From Takakia lepidozioides (taxonomy: Eukaryota; Streptophyta; Takakiopsida; Takakiales; Takakiaceae), in contig CM060731.1 in the NCBI GenBank assembly GCA_030704615.1, forward strand, positions 3,844,001 to 3,908,000: a stretch of 64,000 nucleotides of DNA. The letters run 5' to 3'. The position numbers and the translations under genes are program-made. Below are positions 33,482 to 44,288 of the stretch, piece after piece (within the stretch, counting starts at the first letter, position 1; every line of letters begins with the position of its first letter). Below the pieces are notes generated by a model that worked only from the letters and a program-made list of their open reading frames with translations, was not told the origin of the DNA and did not search any database.

Positions 33482-35926
33482 TTGATAATCAAGATGTTTT
33501 ATTTGTGCAGGATGGCAGGGTTGAATCAGGCACATTTGTCTGGTGGACATCAGGCTGGTGTCAGGAGAAGCACCTCAACCATCACCATTGGTTTTGATAG
33601 AGAACCAAGAGAGAGAATCAACAGTAGATATTTTCAGACTTGCGGGGATGTGAGAACAGTATGTGAGAGAGGACAACTGAAAGAGGCGCTGGACAACTTG
33701 AACCAGCAAGGCACTCAGGCAGATTCCAATACTTATGTCTCTGTCTTGAAGGAGTGCATAAAAATGAAGGACCTGGCAGAAGGAAAAGAGGTGCATGCGC
33801 ACATTATCCAAAGTGGGTTCAAGCCGAATATTGTTCTACTCAACACCCTTGTCAACATGTATGCAAAGTGTGGGAGTGTGGTGGATGCACGACAGGTATT
33901 TGACAAAATGCTTGAACGTGATATGTTTACATGGACTACAATGATAGGAGGATATGCCAAGCATGGGTATGGGAGGGAGGCTTTGAAACTGTATGAGCAA
34001 ATGCAACAAGAAGGGTTGGCACCAACCATGGTCACATTCATTTGTGTCCTCAATGCATGTGCCAGGCTAGGAGTGCTAGAAAAGGGTAAAGAGGTCCATG
34101 CCGACTTGGTGAAAGCTGGAATTGAGCCTGATGTCATGCTCGAGACTGCCCTGGCTGATATGTATGCTAAATGCAACAGCATGAAGGATGCACGTCAGGT
34201 GTTTGACAACATGACTCACCGAAATGTGGTTTCATGGAATGCTGTAATCACAGGATATGCTCAGCAGGGATGTGGTAAGGAGGCTTTAGAGATGTACAAT
34301 AAAATGCAACAGGAAAGGGTGGTGCCAGACAGAGTCACGTTCACATGCATTCTCCTTGCATGTTCCAAGCTAGGAGCCCTGACAAAGGGCAGAGAGGTCC
34401 ATGCTGATATCATCAAAGCTGGAATTGCCCCAGATGTCATTCTGGACACTGCCCTGGTTGACATGTATGCCAAATGTGCAAACTTGAGAGATGCTCGGAA
34501 AATGTTTGACAATTTGGCTAAACGAAATGTGGTCACATGGAATGCCATGATCACAGGATATGCTCAGCATGGCTGTTTTGACGAGGCGCTTGAGCTCTAT
34601 GTGCAGATGCAACGGGATGTGGTAACTCCAGATAGAGTTACATTTGTTTGCATTCTCAATGTGTGTGCCAGCCTAAGAGCCCTGGAAAAGGGGAAGTTGG
34701 TCCACGCTGACATTAGCAGAAGTCAAATTGCACCAGATATAATTCTAGACAATGCCCTTGTTGACATGTATGCCAAATGTGGGAGTATGAAGAATGCCCG
34801 ACAAGTTTTCAACAATATGGTTCGGCAAGATGTGGTCTCATGGAATGCCATGATTACAGGATATGCTCAGCATGGGCTTGGCAGGGAAGCTTTCGAGACG
34901 TACACCCAAATGCAACAGGAAAGGGTGAAGCCCAGTACTGTTACATTCATTTCCATTCTCAATGCGTGTGCCAGCCTAGGTGCCCTGGAAAAGGGAAAAG
35001 GGGTCCATGCTGACATCATCAAAGGTAGAATTGCATCATGTTTTGATTTGGAGACTGCCCTTGTTGACATGTATGCAAAATGTGGGAGCATAAAGGATGC
35101 ACGCAATGTGTTTGACACTATGGTGCAGCGGGATGTGGTCTCATGGACTGTGATGATTGGAGTATACGCCCAGCATGGGTGTGGTAGGGAGGCTTTCGAG
35201 ATCTATGAGCAAATGCAACTGGACGGGGTGACACCAAACAGGGTCACATTCACTTGCCTTCTCAAGGCGTGTGCCAGCCTAGGATCCCTTGAAAAGGTCA
35301 AAGAGGTCCTTGCTGACATTAGCAAATGGGGAATTGCACGAGATATCATCCTAGAGAACACCCTTCTTGACATATATGCCAAATGTGGGAGCATGGAAGA
35401 CGCACGTGAACTGTTTGATAATATGGCTCTACGAAATGTGCACTCCTGGAGTGCAATAATTGCTGGCTGTGCCCAGCATGGTCATGGTAAGGAGGCAGTG
35501 GAACTATTTGAACAAATGCAACGGGAAGGCTGTAAGCCGAACGGTATCACCTTTATATCTCTTCTGTTTGCTTGCGGCCATGGGGGTCTAGTGGACGAAG
35601 GCCGTCAGTACTTTAATTCCATGAGCCGAGATTATGGTGTTACTCCTACAATGGAGCATTTTGGCTGCATGGTGGACCTCCTTGGTCGTGCAGGCCGATT
35701 GGATGAAGCAGAAGATTTTATTTGTAGAATGCCAATTGAACCAGACGCTGGGGTGTGGATGGCCTTGCTCAGTGCCTGTAGAATTCATGGTGATGTGAAG
35801 GTAGCAGAACGTGCGGCAAGAAGCATTGTCAAGAGTGATCCACAGAATGCTGCAGCTCTTGCGCTGCTATCCAAGATCCATGCTGCAGCTGGCAGGTGGA
35901 ATAATGAAAGAAGATTAACAACATAA
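33482..35926 (+). CDS. PLS-type PPR protein, truncated in the E region (814 aa)
   Basis: Six P-L-S triads, the most in this window, are followed by the E start ([37 protein letters not shown]). A frame change occurs just after HAAAGRWNNE, giving RRLTT and a stop. A TTTATTTGTGCAG|GATGGCAGGG acceptor sits at about 33,510-33,521, so the natural start is probably the ATG in GATGGCAGGGTTG (M at 33,512); the upstream ATG at 33,482 would lie in the intron. RNA binding may be retained, but editing by its own DYW domain is lost. Confidence 0.85.
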   Translation: MIIKMFYLCRMAGLNQAHLSGGHQAGVRRSTSTITIGFDREPRERINSRYFQTCGDVRTVCERGQLKEALDNLNQQGTQADSNTYVSVLKECIKMKDLAEGKEVHAHIIQSGFKPNIVLLNTLVNMYAKCGSVVDARQVFDKMLERDMFTWTTMIGGYAKHGYGREALKLYEQMQQEGLAPTMVTFICVLNACARLGVLEKGKEVHADLVKAGIEPDVMLETALADMYAKCNSMKDARQVFDNMTHRNVVSWNAVITGYAQQGCGKEALEMYNKMQQERVVPDRVTFTCILLACSKLGALTKGREVHADIIKAGIAPDVILDTALVDMYAKCANLRDARKMFDNLAKRNVVTWNAMITGYAQHGCFDEALELYVQMQRDVVTPDRVTFVCILNVCASLRALEKGKLVHADISRSQIAPDIILDNALVDMYAKCGSMKNARQVFNNMVRQDVVSWNAMITGYAQHGLGREAFETYTQMQQERVKPSTVTFISILNACASLGALEKGKGVHADIIKGRIASCFDLETALVDMYAKCGSIKDARNVFDTMVQRDVVSWTVMIGVYAQHGCGREAFEIYEQMQLDGVTPNRVTFTCLLKACASLGSLEKVKEVLADISKWGIARDIILENTLLDIYAKCGSMEDARELFDNMALRNVHSWSAIIAGCAQHGHGKEAVELFEQMQREGCKPNGITFISLLFACGHGGLVDEGRQYFNSMSRDYGVTPTMEHFGCMVDLLGRAGRLDEAEDFICRMPIEPDAGVWMALLSACRIHGDVKVAERAARSIVKSDPQNAAALALLSKIHAAAGRWNNERRLTT

Positions 35927-36302
35927 TGGGAGGAGAGAGGGTCAGAAGGGACAAAGGACCTAGCTCCATGAGTGACCCATTCCTAGAAAGAGACAATTCA
36001 AGGATGCCCATACTGATAGTTAGGGCAGACAAACAGAGGCCAGGTACTTACGTTCCAAGCTTGTGGAGGAGCAAAAAGGAACTTTCGCTTTTGACCACAG
36101 TGAGATTCCGGATTCCCCTCAGCACGCCCTCATTTGCATTGTCAGAAACAATCGCCATACTACCACAAAGTTCATCTCAAGTTGCACAGGATCTGAAGCA
36201 CACTTTACACTTCCAAGACAGCAGCTGTGTTTGTGGGGTGGTAAAATGGGCACATGCATGATTGTGCACCGCGCCAAACTTCAGGTGAGTGTGGAGGTGT
36301 AA
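35927..36302 (+). pseudogene. E+/DYW remnant of the 33-kb PPR gene
   Basis: Frames after the stop carry decayed E+ and DYW pieces. They run GTYVPSLW, then EEQKGTFAFDHSEIPDSP (position of the HSE region), RNNRHTTTKFIS (position of [11 protein letters not shown]) and HFQDSSCVCG (position of FKDG-CSCG). Several frame changes lie between them, and the CGDCH zinc residues are changed. Confidence 0.75.
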
Positions 36303-36890
36303 TGATTGGTAATTGATTTGGCGGAAGATTCAAGTAAAATAAATAAGTTGTGAATTTGTGTGATTAAATGTGGCAGGCAGTACTGTACTTCTGGCTGCTC
36401 TGATGACAATTTCCGCAACTTCCGCGATGCAGGGCATTGTTATTGCAGAGGATTTGTCAAGGGTGGGCATGGAGCAAGCTATGGGCATCCCTGATCTAAA
36501 ACCTGGGAGCAATTATGACTGAATAATTGATGGGGTGGAGTGGGTTGGTGAGTGATAGAAAAGATGAAGAGAGAAAGGTGGAGAGAAGGGAAGAGGGAAG
36601 CAGGGGCAAGGGGCGGCGCCCGAATTGTAGAGCTATTTTGCAATTTTCGTTCTTTGGAGGATTTCATCCATATCCCACAAATGGACATGGATTTAATGTG
36701 TAACTGGTGTGCACAACACCCATTTCAGCACTCTGTTCAGGCCTTGCATGCTACCACAACATTTATAAAGGGAACTCCTAATCCTTCCCCAGATTTGAAC
36801 ACCGACCCCATGTTTTAAAGTGTGATTTTGTTTGCAACCTATCTTCTAATAAGCAGAACAATCTGCACACTTTCTTTGTTGCATGTTTCT
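36303..36890. other. Convergent intergenic interval
   Basis: No gene seen. The PPR remnant on the plus strand and the intact PPR gene on the minus strand end toward each other across this interval. Confidence 0.4.
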
Positions 36891-36894
36891 GAGT

Positions 36895-38805
36895 TCACCA
36901 GTAATCCCCACATGAACAGTCCCCATCTTTGAAATGGTGAAACCTGCTGGCATCCCTTATAACAATTGCTCGTCCGACAATCTTTGAGATGAACTTTGTG
37001 GCTGTGTGGCAATCACCACACACCCGAAGGTTCTTGATTATGCGGATAGGAGTTCCAGGAAGTGTGCTGATGAGCCCAAAAGCAATGGCCAGCTTCTCAC
37101 TGTGGTGGCAAAGAGAAAACTCCTTGAGCTCCTCCTCTACATCATGTAATACAAAGCGCGTGTCAGGCATATACCCAGCCTTCTCCATCTCCCCAGACAA
37201 TCTCTTCAGCTCAGCATGGATTTCAGTTATTTGTGGGTGCCATTTGTCTTCTACAACAAAGGTATGCACGAAGTTATTAATTTCAATGCAGCTGCGCCCT
37301 GGCACCTTCCTGACACCTCTGTCCTTCATCATCTTTCTCAGCTTTGCTTCATCATGCCACCTGCCAGCTGCAGCATAGATGTTTGATAGCATCACATAAG
37401 TTGCGGCATCCTGTGGATCCCACTGGAGAAGGCATTTTGCCACATGTTCTGCTAGCTGTAGATTGCCATGAATTCTGCAGGCACCAAGCAAGGCCCTCCA
37501 CACCCCAGTATCTGCTTCGATTGGCATTTTGCTAATGAAGTCCTCTGCCTCTTTTAATCTCCCAGCACGGCCAAAGAGGTCCACCATGCAGCCAAAATGC
37601 TCTACTGTAGGGGTGAGCCCATGATCTCGACTCATGGAATTGAAATAGTGATGGCCTTCATACACTAGGCCCACATGGCTACAGGCAGAGAGAACACATA
37701 TAAAGGTGATACCCGTCGGCTTTGAGCCTTGCTGTTGCATTTGCTCAAACAGTTGCAAAGCCTCCATACCATACCCATGCTGAGCATATCCTGCAATCAT
37801 TGCATTCCATGTGACCACATCTCGCTGAGCCATATTGTCAAACACTCTCCGTGCATCCTTCATGCTCCCACATTTGGCATACATGTTGACAAGGGCAGTG
37901 TCCAGAATTATGTCTGGTTCAATTTTGGCTTTGATGACGTCAGCATGGACCTCTCTGCCTTTATCCAGGGCTGCCAGGCTGGCACACGCATCGAGAACAC
38001 TAGTGAACGTCACCAAGTTGGGGGTTATTCCTTCCCGTTTCATTTCCTTGTAGGTCACTAAAGCTTCCCTACCACACCCATGCTGAGCATATCCTGTAAT
38101 AATCACACTCCATGAGACCACATTTCGGTGGGCCATACTGTCAAACACGTGACGCGCATCTTTTACACTCCCGCATTTGGCATACATGTCAGCAAGGGCA
38201 GTCTCCAATATGATATCTGGTGCTATTCTGGCTTTGATGATGCCAGCATGGACCTCTTTGCCCTTTTCCAGGGCTCCTAGGCTAGCACATGCCTTGAGAG
38301 CACAAATGAATGTGACCCTGTTGGGTGTCACCCCTTTTCGAATCATTTCCTCATAAATTTCCAAAGCCTCCGTACCACACCCATGCTTTGCATACCCTGC
38401 CATCATTGTAGTCCATGTGAACACATCCCGTATAGGCATTTTGTCAAACAGTTCGCGTGCAGCCACCATGCTCCCACATTTGGCATGCATGTTGACAAGG
38501 GTGTTGAGTACAAAGATATTTGCCTTGATTCCACTGCGAATAATGTGGGCATGCACTTGTTTTCCCAGCTCTACATCCTTAACTTTGATGCACTGCTGCA
38601 AGAGACAAACATATGTTTTGGAGTCTGCCAAAATGACTTGTTGGTTTAAAATGTTCAGCGCTTCTTTCAATTGTCCAGCCTTACATAGAGTCCTCACATG
38701 CCCAAAAGTGCCAGAGGAGTCCTTATGAACTTTCTCTCTTTCAATAGCATTTGTGATGGTGGAGGTGCCTGCTTCCCACAACTCTGCCTGAATCAACCCT
38801 GACAT
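36895..38805 (-). CDS. PLS-type PPR protein with intact DYW domain (636 aa)
   Basis: Three P-L-S triads are followed by E ([20 protein letters not shown]), E+ (CIEINNFVHTFVVEDKWHPQ, GYMPDTRFVLHDVEEE) and a full DYW domain. HSE is present ([19 protein letters not shown]), as are [20 protein letters not shown] and CSCGDYW at the end. It is the shortest array here. The first Met lies one base after GTGGTGCAG|G, an acceptor conserved among the loci. An OSB gene lies directly upstream on the same strand, and its third exon can be spliced in phase to this frame. Expected role: site-specific C-to-U editing in plastid or mitochondrion. Confidence 0.92.
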   Translation of the reverse strand: MSGLIQAELWEAGTSTITNAIEREKVHKDSSGTFGHVRTLCKAGQLKEALNILNQQVILADSKTYVCLLQQCIKVKDVELGKQVHAHIIRSGIKANIFVLNTLVNMHAKCGSMVAARELFDKMPIRDVFTWTTMMAGYAKHGCGTEALEIYEEMIRKGVTPNRVTFICALKACASLGALEKGKEVHAGIIKARIAPDIILETALADMYAKCGSVKDARHVFDSMAHRNVVSWSVIITGYAQHGCGREALVTYKEMKREGITPNLVTFTSVLDACASLAALDKGREVHADVIKAKIEPDIILDTALVNMYAKCGSMKDARRVFDNMAQRDVVTWNAMIAGYAQHGYGMEALQLFEQMQQQGSKPTGITFICVLSACSHVGLVYEGHHYFNSMSRDHGLTPTVEHFGCMVDLFGRAGRLKEAEDFISKMPIEADTGVWRALLGACRIHGNLQLAEHVAKCLLQWDPQDAATYVMLSNIYAAAGRWHDEAKLRKMMKDRGVRKVPGRSCIEINNFVHTFVVEDKWHPQITEIHAELKRLSGEMEKAGYMPDTRFVLHDVEEELKEFSLCHHSEKLAIAFGLISTLPGTPIRIIKNLRVCGDCHTATKFISKIVGRAIVIRDASRFHHFKDGDCSCGDYW

Positions 38806-39250
38806 CCTGCACCACTCAAAAGTTGTACATTAGAAAACTTTCATACTCAAAATTCACTTACTGTATGTCAAAGCTCCTATGTACCTGCAAGATCTCTTCA
38901 TTAGGACGAGGTCCTTGATACAGTATGAGATTCTTTGACAGGATTCCAATACCGTCTACTTACAGCATGAAGGTGCATGCTTGCAACAAATGTACCAATT
39001 CGTGACACCAGCTGCAGTGCCATTACTGTCCTTTTATGTTTGGACTACCAAAAACGAATTCTGACACACTGACACAGAAATATGACATAAAACTTGTGCA
39101 AATCTTCCCCGTTTGTAACCTCTTATGTACCCCACATTACAACTTTTCAGCTCTGAAACTAAATATCTCATACCTTCAAAACATACAAATTTTCTGCTTA
39201 GTTTGCAATGGGATGCTCATGTCTCCTCATGAAAATGATATTGAGAGTAC

Positions 39251-40782
39251 CTAGCAAATACCCCACGCAACTAACAAAGAGAGATCACAAGTCTGGAGGT
39301 CTGCATCTTTAGAAGAGGGGCTGTCATACTGGAAGTGCCTCGACAATCGCCCTCCACCAAGACTGCCCTCAGACTTTTGCCTAGCTGATTCCAGCTTCTG
39401 CAACGGTCCAACTAACCCCACAGGTTCCTTGTAGCTATCAAACCACAGTGCCTCGTTGGTACTCCTATGCTGGAAATCTGGTGCTCTGGGATTGATCTGC
39501 ACCTACAATCCATCCCTACCTCCTCAGCAACTGAAATCATCGAATTACGAGTATTGAGTGTTGATTTAAGGGTTGGCATTGACATCACACTAGGCCACAC
39601 GTCAGGAGCTCCCCACTTGTGTCACAAACCCCACTACAAAAATTTATCTACCCGCACGCTCCCACAACACAAACAGGTAAAAGTGATTAGTAGAATGAAG
39701 GAACCTAATGCTCCTCCTCCTCTTAAGTCCTTGCCGTATCCAGATGAGATACTGATGTGAGGTTGAAGGACAAACGAAAGTAGCACTGACCTTGGCAATT
39801 TTTACAGGAATCTTGTACATATCTACATAGAAGTCCACAGCCAAACGCACTGTAACATAGATCTGGTCCCCTATCTTCACATGTTGCCCTCCACTCTCAG
39901 CCAGGGCATCCCAAATCTCCAACTCCAACCTGTCATCCAGCTATATCAATTACATATATGTGTAGCACATTACAAACAGGGTCCATGATACCTTTTGAGG
40001 GACAATGGAAGTTCATACAATAAAAAGTAACAAGAAGGCCTTCTACTTCTGACATAATAGCAAGAATAGCACTCTTCGCCAATGTAATTGGAACGACACC
40101 CATACATGCGCAATCCTAGTGTTTTTCCAATCGAATCGGACAATGACGACCTACTGCACCCACCAACTGAGAAGTAGCGGGTTAGATTTCTTGTTCGCTA
40201 CACAAATCAACCTAATATTTTCTTCTGCCATTACAGAACCCCTTATAGCCCCTCTCTATGTGTCCTTTTATATTTTTTTGGTATGAGAAAAATAGCTCAC
40301 CAGCTCAGAACATCTGTCTTAGTAGCAGGCTTCAGCAGAGCAAGGCTGGATTTCGCCAAGACTTTTCCAGTATTCAAATACTTGATCTGTATGTCACGAC
40401 CCACAAGGCCAATGAGGTGAACTATGTTGGCCAATTCTTTGCTGAATCTGACCACGGGTGGCCATGGCCACTTAGTTTTCTCAAGCTCCAGGTGGCCTGC
40501 TTGCTCATCCACCTGTCCATAACCCTGGTCCTCCTCTATTGGTGTCCACTCCCCCGCAATTGGCTTAAAACTGTTTGAAACTGAACTCAACGCAATGCAG
40601 TTCGGAAAATGCAGATGCGTGTACAGCCCCGTCCTCGAAGGTTTCAGCCCACGGCCAAGCTTGTAAGCCGCGTAGACTCGAGGAGGCTTGTGGGGCCATC
40701 CCGAGATGCCTCGAGAACATGCCTTGGAGGAGGCCACCAAAGGGATGATGGGCAGGGCAGCCGTGTCCCCAACGGGTGCCAT
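39251..40782 (-). CDS. Organellar single-stranded-DNA-binding (OSB) protein
   Basis: Three exons are predicted: 40,782-40,301, 39,929-39,791 and 39,496-39,251 (or to 39,330 if fused). Both introns have GT...AG ends and the phases agree (LSW joined to LELEIW; VKIAK joined to INPRAPDF). Exon 1 starts with a basic, Ser/Ala-rich transit-type segment, then WPPVVRFSKEL and the OB-fold start NIVHLIGLVGRDIQIKYLN. Exon 2 completes the fold (HVKIGDQIYVTVRLAVDF). Exon 3 has INPRAPDFQHRSTNEALWF, the PDF motif. No WWDNR half was found. Read to the stop at 39,251 it gives 288 aa, a usual OSB size. OSB proteins bind single-stranded DNA in mitochondria and plastids and affect recombination. Confidence 0.8.
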
Positions 40783-41145
40783 ACGTACTGTATGCGCTAC
40801 CCTTTCGGCTCCTTCTCCACCTGTTCGAACAAACTAGATTCTGGGAGTTCTTCTCAGTAAAGAAGAAAATTGAGGCAAGTACTAGAAAGAAAAGAAAGGC
40901 TAAACATGTACCCAGAGATCCTCTGATCAGAGTCTGAGAATACAGCGTCACCTCCTGCATCTTTCAACCCAAGCCTTCCGCAGGGCGAGCAGAAGTATCG
41001 ACCCACCACCGACCCCGGGATAACGTGAAATGCCCATGCCCTGGCAGCATTGCTCTCATAACAGCACGATGCGTACAGTGACATATGCCCAACATCAGCC
41101 TTTCCAAAAAACTGATTTCCTGCTTGCTTCTCCATGCACAATTCC
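40783..41145. promoter_or_regulatory. Upstream region of the OSB gene
   Basis: This should hold the 5' UTR and promoter of the minus-strand OSB gene. No clear TATA box or other site could be picked out. Confidence 0.3.
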
Positions 41146-41290
41146 TCACATCACGAGTGCTCAGCTCTTCTGCATCGCCTGAAGTCCCCTCTGAGAGCGC
41201 AATGTAATCTCCTGCTCCTCACATCACTAGTGCTCTCAGCTCTCCTCCACCCATGCAGTCCCCTCTGAACCTGGCAATATTGAGCTGAGC
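41146..41290. repeat. Tandem pair of about 72-base units
   Basis: TCCTCACATCACGAGTGCTC, then AGCTCTTCTGCATCG and CCCCTCTGAGAG, are followed one unit later by TCCTCACATCACTAGTGCTC, AGCTCTCCTCCACCC and CCCCTCTGAAC. Two units only; no function seen. Confidence 0.6.
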
Positions 41291-42165
41291 TCTTTCATCA
41301 AAAGTGACGCCTTGTACTGCAATTTTATGTCTGGCTGATCAAACATTTGCTCATTCTCTTGCCACAATGCAGGCATGCCTGTGCAACGCATTGTACTGTC
41401 CTGCCTGTTGTTCGATTGCCAACGCTGCTTGTGATGCCTGCCATGGGGCCAGGCTTGGCTCAAATGCCTGATTGGTGGATGGCTGCTGTGATTAGAGGGC
41501 ACCCAATCGCCCAATCGGGTTCCCATGGATGGATGGCGCCATATTTCAGAACAGCGTTCCCGATCAGGAAGAAAAACATGTGATTGCGTGGATCTCTGAA
41601 ATCTGCATGTAGACACTACACACCTCCTTGACAAAGGAGGTAGCCCTTTAGAAAATTCGATGGGAGTTGTAGGGCCTCTGCATTGGAGTTGAATTCCAAG
41701 TTGAAGGCCACAAAGAAAATTTCATATTGCAATCCATTCAGTGAAAATCTCTGAAAATGTATGTGGAGACAGATGTCGGAGGTTGTCGGTAAGAACGTTC
41801 CTTTCTATAGATCTAGGGTGGGCAAAGACATGGCCAAAAAAGTGAGCTTTGGTCATGAGTCTGCAGTGCAGTGGCATTTTGGTGAAACTTGGAGCATTTG
41901 GGTGAAGCTGACAGGACATGCCCAATCAGCTTTGTCTCTTGCAGAGTGTGGCCATGGGTGAACCATTTCTTATTCTTGTGTATCTTGTGTATTCCTGTTG
42001 GATTTTTTTAATGAGCAGAAGACATGGTTCGACAGATTTCCACTGTAGTCAGTAGGAATCACTTTAGGATGTCTCATAAAGTCATGCTTCTTCCTCCTCT
42101 CACACGCACCCATCCTCCACAAATTTTCACATGTTTGCAGTGTTGTCCCACCTACCAGCCACATC
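41291..42165. other. Unassigned interval; decayed E region at the right end
   Basis: No gene is supported. The rightmost 60 bases (minus strand) continue the PPR E motif in broken form (a VAGRWDN-like segment, then FVEDGCV). Farther left there is no trace of a DYW domain. Confidence 0.35.
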
Positions 42166-43947
42166 CTAGATGTTTGGTAGCAGCATATAAGCTGCAGGGT
42201 GCTGTGGATCACTCTTGAGGATGCTTTTTGCTGCACGTTCTGCTGCAGCCACATCACCATAGATCATGCAGGCACCAAGCAAGGCCATCCATACCCCAGT
42301 GTCTGGTTCGATTGGCATTTGGTTGATCAAGTTCTCTGCCTCATCCAATCGCCCTGCGCGGCCAAGGAGGTCCACCATGCATCCATAATGCTCCACTGTT
42401 GGCGTGAGGCCATGATCGTGGCTCATGGAATCGAAGTAATGACAGCCTTCATCTACTAGGCCAATGTGGCTACATGCAGAGAGAACGGAGACAAAGGTGA
42501 TCCCATCTGGTTTGACACCTTCCCGTTGCATTTGTCTATACAATTGGAGGACCTCCTTATTACATCCATGCTGGGCATATCCTGCGATCATCACACTCCA
42601 AGAGACCACATCACGTGTGGCCATATTGTTGAACACTTGAATTGCATCTATCATGCTCCCACATTTGGCATACATATCAGCAAGGGCAGTCTCCAAATTA
42701 CTACATGATGCAATCCCGGCTTTTATTATGTCAGCATGGACCTGTTTTCCCTTTTCAAACACTCCTAGGGTGGCACACGCATTCAGTATGCAAACGAACG
42801 TGACCCTGTCTGGTGTCACCCCTTCCTTTTGCATTTGCTCATAGATCTCGAATGCCTCCCTTCCACACCTATCTTGAGCATATCCTGCGATCATGGCACT
42901 CCATGAGACCACATCTCGTTGAACCATATTGTCAAACACTTCCCGTGCATCCTTGGTGCTCCTGCATTTCGAATACATGTCAACAATAGCGGTTTCCAAA
43001 TTCATATGTGGCACAATTCCAGCTTTGATGATTTCAGCATGGACCTCTCTGCCTTTTTCCAGATCCCCCAGGCTGGCACAGGCATTGAGAACCGAAATGA
43101 AGGTGACCCTGTCAGGCATCAACCCTTGCTGTTGCATTCTCTCATAGATTTCAAAAGCGTCCTGACAAAACTCATGCTGAGCATATCCTGTGATCATGGC
43201 ATTCCATGAGACCACATTTCGTTCAGCCATATTATCAAATACTTGACATGCATCCTTCATGCTCCCACATTTGGCATACATGTCAAGAAGGGCAGTCTCC
43301 AGAATGATATCTTGTGGAATGCAAGCTTTGATCAAGTCTTCATGGACCTTTTTTCCCTTTTCCAGGGCTTTTAGCCTGGCGCACGCATTAAAAATGCAAA
43401 TGAACGTGACTCTGTTGGGTATCACCCCTTCCCATTGCATTTGTTCATACATCTTGAAAGCCTCCCCACCGCCCCCATGCTTGGCATATCCAGCAATCAT
43501 TATATTCCAAGTTAACATATTTCGCTCAGGCATCTTGTCAAACACTTTGCGTGCCTCCACCACACTCCCACATTTAGCATACATGTTGACAAGGGTATTG
43601 AGAAGAAAAACGTTTGGCTTGAATCCAATTTTGACAATGTGTGCGTGCACCTGCTTTCCCTCTGCTAGGTATTTCATGTTAATGCACCCCTGCAAGAGAC
43701 ATGCATAAGTACTAGAATCTCCTCGGATGCCATGTTGGTTCAAAACGTGCACAGCTTCTTTCAGTCGCCCTGCCTTACATAGTGACTTCACATACCCACA
43801 ATTGCCAGAACAACTCTTGTTGAGTCCCTCTCTTGGTCCTCTTTCAGAACCAGAATAATTGGCGGGGCTACCCCGGCCCCCATTCTGATGCCCAACAAAC
43901 AATTGTGTTTGATTCAACCCTGCCACCCTGCATGACAAAAAATTCAT
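42166..43947 (-). CDS. PLS-type PPR protein lacking E+/DYW (593 aa)
   Basis: Four P-L-S triads and most of the E motif ([38 protein letters not shown]) are followed by a stop after AAYMLLPNI, where relatives have [12 protein letters not shown]. The open frame includes MNFLSCR before VAGLNQTQLF. TTTTTTGTCATGCAG|GGTGGCAGGG at 43,927 is probably a splice acceptor, and AG|G then GTG GCA joins in phase to the OSB-type exon at 44,288-44,137. No ATG follows that acceptor near the start, so translation would have to begin in upstream exons if it is spliced. The DYW domain is gone. Confidence 0.85.
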   Translation of the reverse strand: MNFLSCRVAGLNQTQLFVGHQNGGRGSPANYSGSERGPREGLNKSCSGNCGYVKSLCKAGRLKEAVHVLNQHGIRGDSSTYACLLQGCINMKYLAEGKQVHAHIVKIGFKPNVFLLNTLVNMYAKCGSVVEARKVFDKMPERNMLTWNIMIAGYAKHGGGGEAFKMYEQMQWEGVIPNRVTFICIFNACARLKALEKGKKVHEDLIKACIPQDIILETALLDMYAKCGSMKDACQVFDNMAERNVVSWNAMITGYAQHEFCQDAFEIYERMQQQGLMPDRVTFISVLNACASLGDLEKGREVHAEIIKAGIVPHMNLETAIVDMYSKCRSTKDAREVFDNMVQRDVVSWSAMIAGYAQDRCGREAFEIYEQMQKEGVTPDRVTFVCILNACATLGVFEKGKQVHADIIKAGIASCSNLETALADMYAKCGSMIDAIQVFNNMATRDVVSWSVMIAGYAQHGCNKEVLQLYRQMQREGVKPDGITFVSVLSACSHIGLVDEGCHYFDSMSHDHGLTPTVEHYGCMVDLLGRAGRLDEAENLINQMPIEPDTGVWMALLGACMIYGDVAAAERAAKSILKSDPQHPAAYMLLPNI

Positions 43948-44051
43948 AGATACAAACCTTCATGCTCATATTTCTTATTTCTCCTAGATACTTCGAGGAA
44001 AGATATTGCCATGAGACAAGCTTCTTGCTACACATTAAGAGGATGAGGAAT

Positions 44052-44288
44052 CTACTGCAGTCGCCTACTTTGATTGTAAACCCTATCAATTTTATATGTT
44101 TCATTTTGAGCCCTTGAAGCATCATCAAGACAATACCTGTTGAATTCCCCGCCTGGAGCTGCATGGTGCATATCATCACGAGGACTATCACAAGATTGCG
44201 GTTGACTTTGTATCATGACAGGAGAGTCCGACCAACTTGCAATCCGAAGGATGTGTTTACGTCTCAAGTCTGGAGATCTTGAATCTAT
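44052..44288 (-). CDS. OSB-type PDF second half exon (44-kb locus)
   Basis: After TTTCCACAG the frame reads IDSRSPDLRRKHILRIASW, the second half of the PDF motif with DF as DL. It continues open through HHAAPGGEFNR to a stop at 44,052. A possible donor, CAACAG|GTATTG, lies at 44,137/44,136 and leaves phase 2, which fits the acceptor before the PPR frame. The exon is in phase with the first half at 44,706-44,627. Confidence 0.65.
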   Translation of the reverse strand: MDSRSPDLRRKHILRIASWSDSPVMIQSQPQSCDSPRDDMHHAAPGGEFNRYCLDDASRAQNETYKIDRVYNQSRRLQ

